Assembly (NCBI GenBank): GCA_007129985.1
Contig: SKUL01000001.1
Coordinates: forward strand, 1-7,465
Source of the DNA: Flavobacteriales bacterium
Lineage (GTDB): Bacteria; Bacteroidota; Bacteroidia; Flavobacteriales_D; SKUL01
DNA length: 7,465 nucleotides
Direction of reading: 5' to 3'
Shown here: positions 1 to 7,465 of the stretch, piece by piece
Position numbering within the stretch: the first letter of the stretch is position 1
How the letters are laid out: each line of letters starts with the position of its first letter
Program-made: the position numbers and the translations under genes
Notes under the pieces: generated by a model
Database searches by the model: none
The model's input: only the letters and a program-made list of their open reading frames with translations
Told to the model about the DNA's origin: nothing

Positions 1-12
1 CTACGTTAAATC

Positions 13-699
13 TCAAAGGAGTTTTTTGGGCTTGCCTGCAACAAAGTCCTTTAAATAATGGGGTTCGCTGTAGGCGAGGCTCTCCGTTTTCCCCTCCGCC
101 AAATTTCTAAATGCCAATGACCCCATGTGTTTCGCGTCGGGAATTGCCTCCTGAGCAAATACAGCATTGGGGTGCGGACATTGTTCACGGAACTTGATTG
201 AGCCATCGCCGGCAAATACGGTAATGCCCATATTCAGGAACTTCTCGAAGGAGTGCTTATCAAGAATTACGGGCTGATCTTCCATCACGCAATCCCCTTG
301 AATATCGTACACCGCTGCATACACCTCATTGCGTCGGGCATCAATCATGGATACCGCAAAAGTGGCTCCTACTGCAACCACTTCGGGATGCGATTGAATG
401 AGCTCCAGGGTAGAAACCCCAATTAAAGGAATATCCAGGGCGTAGCACAATCCTTTGGCAGCGGCCATCCCGATGCGCAGACCCGTGTAGGAACCCGGCC
501 CCATGCTCACTGCTATGGCAGCTAAATCTTTTACCTCCACACCAGACTCTTGCATCACTTCATCAATCATCAGGTGGAGATTCTCCGCGTGACTATAACC
601 CGCACTTTGAATGCACCTCGATGCACGTGATAATCCATTCTCTGTAAGCGCTACAGAGCAAACACGGGTGGCCGTATCTATGCAAAGAATGAGCGCCAT
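13..699 (-). CDS. tsaB: TsaB, tRNA t6A37 threonylcarbamoyltransferase complex dimerization subunit
   Basis: This 228-residue protein matches TsaB in length (about 230 residues in E. coli) and in motifs. Seen: an N-terminal ASKHA-type strand 'LILCIDTATRVCSVAL' (residues 3-18), 'GYSHAENLHLMIDEVM' (34-49), the family signature 'GPGSYTGLRIG' (67-77), 'MIDARRNEVYAAVYD' (118-132) and the C-terminal 'YLKDF' (215-219). Known for the family: TsaB is a catalytically inactive paralogue of TsaD. It dimerises with TsaD and, with the ATPase TsaE, supports transfer of the threonylcarbamoyl group made by TsaC onto A37 of ANN-decoding tRNAs in the cytoplasm. The ATG is chosen because the core strand begins right after it; a GAAGG lies 3 bases upstream. 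Its start overlaps the stop of the adaptor gene (TAATG), suggesting translational coupling. The stop TGA is at 15-13. tsaC, tsaD and tsaE are not in the window. Confidence 0.96.
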   Translation of the reverse strand: MALILCIDTATRVCSVALTENGLSRASRCIQSAGYSHAENLHLMIDEVMQESGVEVKDLAAIAVSMGPGSYTGLRIGMAAAKGLCYALDIPLIGVSTLELIQSHPEVVAVGATFAVSMIDARRNEVYAAVYDIQGDCVMEDQPVILDKHSFEKFLNMGITVFAGDGSIKFREQCPHPNAVFAQEAIPDAKHMGSLAFRNLAEGKTESLAYSEPHYLKDFVAGKPKKLL

Positions 700-701
700 T
701 A
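697..701 (-). promoter_or_regulatory. TAATG stop/start overlap between adaptor gene and tsaB
   Basis: Read on the minus strand, the adaptor stop TAA (701-699) and the tsaB start ATG (699-697) share one base. Such overlaps usually indicate that the two genes lie on one transcript, with re-initiation by the terminating ribosome. A short purine run (GAAGG) precedes the ATG by 3 bases and is the clearest Shine-Dalgarno-like sequence at any of the junctions. The overlap is seen directly; coupling is inferred. Confidence 0.7.
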
Positions 702-2036
702 CCTTCGAATTCTGAAAACTTCTGCCTCAGTTGACTCCTCGACTTCATCTCCGTTTGTGAGTTTTCGGCTCACAACTTCGTAAGGTCCGCGAATCACCAC
801 ATCGCCCTCTTTCAGACCACTTGTAATCTCGATAAATCTGCTGTCCTGAATACCGGTTTCAACAGGAACGAGACGCGCCACACCGTTGTCGTAGCGAAAT
901 ACGCAAACCACGTCTTTGCGGTCTTTGTTTTCGGAAGTGGATGCGGAACTTTGGGTGAAGCGGTCTTTGCCACTCACGCTCGATGTGTCGCTTCTGGTGG
1001 TGACAGCCTCAACCGGAATGGTCAACAAATCGGTACCGGTTTTCGTGAGAATTTCTACGGTGGCCGACATCCCCGGGCGGAATGGCCAGGGTGAACGCTC
1101 TGAAACAAGGTCTTCATAGGATTCTTTGAGCACACTGATTTTCACCGAAAAATTGGTAACCTGATCGGTGGATAACCCCCCTACATTTTTTGCTGCATTG
1201 GCGATTTCGGTGACCACTCCTTTGAACTTGCGGTCGAGGTAAGCATCTACTTCCAGCAAAGCTGTGTCGCCCATGGAAATTCGGATTATGTCACTTTCAT
1301 TCACATCCACATCCACCTCCATGGAGCTCATATCCGAAATACGCATAATCTCTGTAGGCTGCATTTGCTGGGTCCCGAGCACGCTCTCGCCCTTTTCTCT
1401 GGCAAGGGCCGATACAATTCCGTCGCGCGGCGCGTAGAGCGAGGTTCGCTTTAGGTTGTCGGCCGCCTCATTGCGCGTTGCCTGTGCGCTGGCCACGTTA
1501 AATCGTGCAGCCTCTACCGATTGCTCAGAGGCTTCTACATCGGCCTTGGCCACTTCGTAGTTGGCTTCAAACTGCTCAAACTCTGCATCGCTTATCGCCC
1601 CTTGCTTCAAAAGGGCCTCGTTTCGGTTGTAGGCTCGCTCTGCCTGAATGAGCTGGGCTTTAGCCTGCGTGAGCCTCGCCTTGCTGGTTGATAGATTGGC
1701 GCGGGCGTTGTTCAAGGCGGCCTCTGCCCTGTTGAGCGCAGATTCAAAAATATCGGGGTTGATGAGCAAAAGTAAATCGCCCTGTGATACCCTGTCGCCC
1801 TCGCGCACAAAGAGGTCTATAATCTGGCCGGCCACATCGGAGTTGATCACAACGTCCTTTTCGGGCTGAATTTTTCCGTTTGCCGAAACCGTTTCGGTAA
1901 TATCACGCAATTGCGCCTTGGCCGTAAGCACTTTATGAGCCCCGGAAGATGATTTTTTCCTGACAACCCCAATCACTACAAGTACTAATACGAGTACCGC
2001 CAACAGGATGTAATTGCGTTTTTTGTTGCTGAACAT
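699..2036 (-). CDS. Periplasmic adaptor (membrane fusion) subunit of a tripartite efflux pump, HlyD/MacA/AcrA family
   Basis: This 445-residue membrane-fusion protein should bridge an inner-membrane pump and the TolC-type channel encoded just upstream. Seen in order: a short basic N-terminus and one transmembrane segment (about residues 9-26); the first half of a barrel-sandwich (lipoyl-like) domain (62-92, 'VAGQIIDLFVREGDRVSQGD'); a long Ala/Gln/Glu-rich alpha-helical hairpin (about 95-195); the returning lipoyl half with 'YAPRDGIVS' (201-209); then beta-barrel and membrane-proximal domains ('FRPGMSATVEI', 319-329; 'GLKEGDVVIRGP', 407-418). The hairpin tip carries R138, L142 and S149, spaced exactly like the RLS motif that contacts TolC in AcrA and MacA. 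A Ser/Thr/Asp/Lys-rich low-complexity stretch (about 347-374) interrupts the C-terminal region. The N-terminal membrane anchor and long hairpin favour a MacA-like partner of an ABC permease, but an RND partner cannot be excluded. It starts 12 bp after the tolC stop, with no Shine-Dalgarno sequence. Confidence 0.93.
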   Translation of the reverse strand: MFSNKKRNYILLAVLVLVLVVIGVVRKKSSSGAHKVLTAKAQLRDITETVSANGKIQPEKDVVINSDVAGQIIDLFVREGDRVSQGDLLLLINPDIFESALNRAEAALNNARANLSTSKARLTQAKAQLIQAERAYNRNEALLKQGAISDAEFEQFEANYEVAKADVEASEQSVEAARFNVASAQATRNEAADNLKRTSLYAPRDGIVSALAREKGESVLGTQQMQPTEIMRISDMSSMEVDVDVNESDIIRISMGDTALLEVDAYLDRKFKGVVTEIANAAKNVGGLSTDQVTNFSVKISVLKESYEDLVSERSPWPFRPGMSATVEILTKTGTDLLTIPVEAVTTRSDTSSVSGKDRFTQSSASTSENKDRKDVVCVFRYDNGVARLVPVETGIQDSRFIEITSGLKEGDVVIRGPYEVVSRKLTNGDEVEESTEAEVFRIRR

Positions 2037-2048
2037 GTTGAAGTTGTT

Positions 2049-3476
2049 TTAGTCGAGCGAAATGGGTTTACCCTGATAAAAATCAAGGATTTTGGTTCTG
2101 AATAGGTAGTTGAACTTGGCCTGAGCGAGATTAGATTCGGCGTTGGTAAGCCGTGTTTTGATGTCGAAATACTCTACGGCGTTGATGGCCTTTTGCTGAA
2201 AACGCGCCTCGGCATAGTTGAAATTTTCGCTCAGCGCCTCAACCGCTTTGTTAGAGGCGAGAAACTGCTTGTAAGCGGCAGAGGCATCCGCGTGTGCCCT
2301 CCTGATATCCTGGTACAAATCATTTCGGCGCTCTTCAAGAGCCAATTGTGCACTTTCGAGGTCAATACGCGCCTGCTGCACCCCGGTTCGAACCTGCCAG
2401 CCATTAAAAATGGGAATGGTGAGGTTCACAGCAATATTTCGGTTAAAGTTATCCCTGAACTGATCCTGATAGGGACGCGGGCCCAGATCCATCAAAATGG
2501 GCTGCTCCACAAACACCTGCTGCCCGGTGCCCTCTACAAAACCGAAAGGGATTTGCGCGGTACCTATCTGGTCTCTCAAGACATTCAATTCAGAATATCC
2601 TGTTCCGATTTGTGCACCAAAAGACAATGTGGGGCTATGCCGTCCGCGGGCTGCTGCCAGACCCGATTGAGCGCTGGCAATCCGGTACTCTGCGGCCTGA
2701 ACTTCGGGCATGAGTGAGAGAGCGGCATTAAACACTTCATCGGAGGAAACAACCAATGGAGTAGGTGTCATTTCATCAACTGCAGGTGCAGCCACATCGA
2801 AGTCATCCACACTGATGTCTTCAATTTGCAGGGTTTGTACAAGCGTTACCTTTGCAATGGTTAGGTCGTTTTGGGCGTTTACCACGTTCAGTTCCTCAGA
2901 GGCCATTTGCGATTCAAGATCCAGTAACGAAGCCCTTGGCAACTGGCCTGCATCCACTAACGACCTTGTCCGATCCACCTGTTGGCGCGTTATTTCAAGC
3001 TGGTTATCGGCAATGAACAAGAGCTCGCGCGCAAATAGCACATTGAGGTAGGCCATGGTTAAATTGAGACGAAGGCTGTTCTGCACACCATCCACATCCT
3101 TTATGCTCGCCAACCAAGCGTACCGGCTCTGCTTTAAGGTATTGACTTTTGTTAAACCCGAAAAAATTGTGAGAGAGGTACTTCCGAATAAATTGGCCGA
3201 GGCTACGCTGTTGGTGGCAAATTGATTGGTAAACGGGTCAATCCGCTGACCATAGTTTCTTCCAAGACTGGCGCCAGTATTTACGGTGGGAAGAAAATCG
3301 GCTACTGCCCGCTCTTTGTTGTACATAGAGCGCTCTACATTGAGCTCGCTTTGTTTGAGCTGAAGGTTGTTTTTGAGGGCGAATTCCATGCATTCCTCCA
3401 GCGTAAGCACATACTGCGCAGTTAACGGGGCCATACCCAATACACCCCCGACAATCAGTACGAAAAAATGCTTCAT
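2049..3476 (-). CDS. TolC-family outer-membrane efflux protein
   Basis: This 475-residue protein is a TolC-type outer membrane factor, expected to form a trimeric beta-barrel and alpha-helical tunnel for efflux or type I secretion. Seen: a signal peptide (residues 1-20) with cleavage after 'PLTA' and Gln at +1; 'LTLEECMEFALKNN' (24-37), the usual first helix; and two similar OEP repeats. Repeat 1 has the helix-tip turn 'LVDAGQLPRASLLDLESQ' (173-190). Repeat 2 opens with 'MPEVQAAEYRIASAQSGLAAA' split around residues 256-276, has the strand 'IPIFNGW' (354-360), and ends with 'AINAVEYFDIKTRLTNAESN' (430-449). The turn resembles the VGL tip region of TolC that meets the adaptor RLS motif. A roughly 45-residue segment (about 292-338) before the second barrel strand is probably an extracellular loop. 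The ATG is set by the signal peptide. It is 12 bp upstream of the adaptor gene, its likely partner; the substrate cannot be read from the sequence. Confidence 0.95.
   Translation of the reverse strand: MKHFFVLIVGGVLGMAPLTAQYVLTLEECMEFALKNNLQLKQSELNVERSMYNKERAVADFLPTVNTGASLGRNYGQRIDPFTNQFATNSVASANLFGSTSLTIFSGLTKVNTLKQSRYAWLASIKDVDGVQNSLRLNLTMAYLNVLFARELLFIADNQLEITRQQVDRTRSLVDAGQLPRASLLDLESQMASEELNVVNAQNDLTIAKVTLVQTLQIEDISVDDFDVAAPAVDEMTPTPLVVSSDEVFNAALSLMPEVQAAEYRIASAQSGLAAARGRHSPTLSFGAQIGTGYSELNVLRDQIGTAQIPFGFVEGTGQQVFVEQPILMDLGPRPYQDQFRDNFNRNIAVNLTIPIFNGWQVRTGVQQARIDLESAQLALEERRNDLYQDIRRAHADASAAYKQFLASNKAVEALSENFNYAEARFQQKAINAVEYFDIKTRLTNAESNLAQAKFNYLFRTKILDFYQGKPISLD
3417..3476 (-). other. 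Signal peptide of the TolC-family protein
   Basis: The first 20 codons encode a lysine-containing n-region (MKH), a hydrophobic core and an 'LTA' cleavage site, followed by Gln-Tyr. This is a type I signal peptide (no lipobox cysteine), as expected for an outer-membrane barrel. The +1 Gln fits the Bacteroidetes Q-rule, under which the new N-terminus is converted to pyroglutamate. Confidence 0.8.
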
Positions 3477-3499
3477 AAAAACAGCTGGTTTTGGAAGGG

Positions 3500-3526
3500 T
3501 AAAGGTAAAACTGTGACCTCAACCAA
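3500..3526 (-). promoter_or_regulatory. Weak candidate Bacteroidetes-type promoter for tolC-adaptor-tsaB
   Basis: On the minus strand, TACCTTTA (3507-3500) matches the Bacteroidetes -7 consensus TAnnTTTG at all but the last base. A TTG (3526-3524) lies 16 bases upstream, close to but just short of the usual spacing to the -33 element. The start would fall near 3493, giving a leader of under 20 bases before the tolC ATG. It lies in the only real intergenic gap of the window, but the match is imperfect and could be chance. Confidence 0.22.
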
Positions 3527-3530
3527 TCAT

Positions 3531-3547
3531 CCGTTTTTTACAAACGG
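3531..3547 (-). repeat. Short inverted repeat between ompA and tolC
   Basis: On the minus strand, CCGTTT (3547-3542) and AAACGG (3536-3531) form a perfect 6-bp stem with a 5-base loop, starting 25 bases after the ompA stop. It could be a weak 3'-end hairpin for the upstream transcript or an operator. No U-run follows the stem on this strand (ATGATTGG follows), so it is not a classical intrinsic terminator. The stem is seen; any role is a guess. Confidence 0.3.
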
Positions 3548-3571
3548 TGCAAGCACGCCATCAATGGTTTA

Positions 3572-4854
3572 TTAATTGCGGAGAATCTTTATCTCAACCC
3601 TGCGATTGGCCTCCATCTGCCCCTGATTCACAGGGTCAGGAAAAAGCATTTCGGAGTTGCCGTAGCCTTTCACTTTCATACGCGACGACTCAATGCCGTG
3701 CTCAACAAGGAACTGCTCAACTGCTTCCGCTCTACTCGTGCTAAGCTCCTTGTATTCTTTCTTGTTCTTTTTTGACAATCCATTCACGTGCCCGCCAATT
3801 TCTACCTGCATGTCAGGGTTCTCGAGCATAAACTTCTTGAGTTTGGCAAGGGCTGTTTTGCTCTTCTCCAAAAAGTCAGCTTTGTCTTCAACAAATTTGA
3901 TGTCCTCAAGTGTAATTCGCTCGCCTTGCTTGATTTTCTTGAGGTCTATTGTCACGAAATACTCGTCATCTCGGGCAGGCATGAAAGCCTTGGTAGCCAG
4001 CATATACCCTTTTGCCACAGCAGAAACGTAGTACGCGCGGTAACTTGCAAGTTCCAATTGATGATCGCTCACCCCTTCCAATTCAATATTCTTACCGTCA
4101 GCGGTTCCCTCAATGGTTACGAAAGCAGGTATGGGGGACCCTGTTTCTTTATCTCTGATTTCAATATTCAGCTTGGTGGTGCGCACCTCATAGGTCTTTT
4201 CCTCGGGTTCGTCTCTTTTCCGCGGATCACCTCTCTCTACTTTATGGAAGTGGAGATACACATGATGGCCGCGATTTTCGCGAAAAGGGTTATCTACCAA
4301 GAGGTAATACTGCTGTCCTTTTTTCACCGAAAGTGCGCGGCTGTATGGATCACCGGGACCTGAGGGCACGTATTCGTTAATGGCTTTCCGGCTCAATCCG
4401 GTATAGCCATCCACCTCGATATTTTTACGTGAAATGTTGGACCGAACAGGAATGGCAGTGCCGTCCACTACCGTTTGACAAAAGTTGGGTCCATCGTAGT
4501 AAAAAATCATGAAGTCAAAGTCGTCTTCAGGAAAAATTGGCACAATATCCATCTCTAAAACAGCGTCATATGGCACAGTAAACTTATACCAAACCGAGTT
4601 GTGTTCCTGCTCAATAAACATCGGGTCACCAAGCTTATAGCCCTGTATTTCCAATTTATTTCCCCAACCCTGCGGCGAAAAAACAGGTCCGATGCTATCG
4701 CGGATGGTTACCGCCCCGATACAGTCAGCGTTGATTTTAGCCAGTTGAACAGGCTCCTGAGCCCGTGCAACCGATATGTTCAAGGCGAGAAACAACAGAA
4801 TAAGATAGTTGATTTTCAAAATGTAAGGTCTGTAGGTTGTGCGAAGTTGACCGA

Positions 4855-4882
<28 letters not shown>
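3572..4882 (-). CDS. Exported OmpA-family protein with N-terminal beta-sandwich and carboxypeptidase-regulatory-like domains
   Basis: Coordinates give the longest ATG form (436 residues); a TTG start at 4819 is more likely (see that entry). Seen: signal peptide core 'LILLFLALNISVARA' (27-41) followed by Gln; an N-terminal beta-rich region (about 52-215) with 'VWYKFTVPYDAVLEMDI' (97-113), 'DDFDFMIFYYD' (120-130) and 'KKGQQYYLLVDNPF' (187-200), resembling PPC-type jelly-roll domains, with Cys54 and Cys135 able to form a disulfide; a carboxypeptidase-regulatory-like beta-sandwich (about 236-315, 'RDKETGSPIPAFVTIEG'); and a C-terminal OmpA/MotB-like domain (about 323-434) with 'VEIGGHVNG' (360-368), 'LSTSRAEAV' (380-388), 'KGYGNSEM' (405-412) and 'NRRVEI' (426-431). 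The OmpA domain normally binds peptidoglycan, so the protein probably links cell wall and outer envelope. Its usual ligand Asp is Asn367 here. No lipobox and no OmpA-type eight-stranded barrel are seen. The exact role is unknown; a motility or T9SS role is not supported. Confidence 0.88.
4760..4819 (-). other. Probable true start (TTG, 4819) and signal peptide of the OmpA-family protein
   Basis: Starting at the in-frame TTG (4819-4817) gives (M)KINYLILLFLALNISVARA followed by Gln-Glu: a textbook 20-residue type I signal peptide with a short lysine n-region, a hydrophobic core and an A-R-A cleavage site. The ATG at 4882 would add 21 residues before it, an unusually long n-region, and would place the start 28 bp inside metH. 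The TTG start leaves a 35-bp gap after the metH stop. There is no in-frame ATG between 4882 and the mature domain (the next Met is residue 88). An adjacent ATT (4822) is a less likely alternative. No Shine-Dalgarno helps decide, which is common in this phylum. Confidence 0.6.

Positions 4883-7465
<2,583 letters not shown>

Larger units (their letters stand above)
3477..3571. other. Intergenic region between the OmpA-family gene and tolC
   Basis: This 95-bp gap is the longest non-coding stretch in the window. It contains the short inverted repeat and the weak promoter candidate listed separately. I see no tRNA, small-RNA fold, repeat array or convincing small ORF in it. Its length, compared with the 12-bp and overlapping junctions downstream, makes it the most likely boundary between transcription units. 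Confidence 0.6.

Noticed and set aside
3238..3522. A 94-codon minus-strand ORF overlapping the 5' end of tolC in another frame
   Set aside because: It covers the tolC start and signal peptide region out of frame. Its translation is Cys/Arg/Gln-rich and unlike a real protein.
3531..3547. The CCGTTT/AAACGG hairpin as an intrinsic terminator
   Set aside because: The stem is only 6 bp, half of it A-T, and no T-run follows it on the minus strand. It is kept only as an inverted repeat.
3788..4363. A 191-codon plus-strand ORF antisense to the OmpA-family gene
   Set aside because: The opposite strand encodes a clear OmpA-family protein across the whole stretch. The antisense product has no recognisable motif or export signal.

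Overview
The window is ordinary, densely coding chromosomal DNA from a member of the Bacteroidota, probably of the Flavobacteriales/Cytophagales type. Three points support this. The proteins have a family-typical style: an OmpA protein with an N-terminal beta domain, a TolC protein with an 'IPIFNGW' strand, and a TsaB ending in 'YLKDF'. Recognisable Shine-Dalgarno sequences are mostly absent. Both signal peptides would be cut immediately before a glutamine, which is the 'Q-rule' reported for signal peptidase I substrates in Bacteroidetes. The taxonomic call is inference; there is no rRNA gene in the window.

All five genes are on the minus strand, so transcription runs from high to low coordinates. 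In order they are: (1) the 3' part of metH, cobalamin-dependent methionine synthase, open at the right edge and ending at 4855; (2) an exported OmpA-family envelope protein (3572-4882, more likely starting at 4819); (3) a TolC-family outer-membrane channel (2049-3476); (4) an HlyD/MacA/AcrA-type periplasmic adaptor (699-2036); (5) tsaB, a subunit of the tRNA t6A37-modifying machinery (13-699). No gene is broken, and apart from metH all are complete.

The only non-coding stretch of any size is the 95 bp between ompA and tolC (3477-3571). It holds a small inverted repeat and a weak match to a Bacteroidetes promoter, so a transcription unit tolC-adaptor-tsaB may begin there. tolC and the adaptor are 12 bp apart, and adaptor and tsaB overlap as TAATG, so the three are probably co-transcribed. 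The channel and adaptor form two thirds of a tripartite efflux system. The inner-membrane pump (MacB-type ABC or RND) is not in the window and could lie downstream of tsaB. MetH and TsaB are housekeeping enzymes with no evident functional tie to the efflux genes.

I found no RNA genes, insertion sequences, CRISPR arrays, phage genes or defence genes, and no convincing previously undescribed system. The points worth a second look are modest: the ompA start and its overlap with metH, an Asp-to-Asn change in the OmpA peptidoglycan-binding motif, an orphan adaptor/channel pair fused by overlap to a tRNA-modification gene, and the intergenic element.
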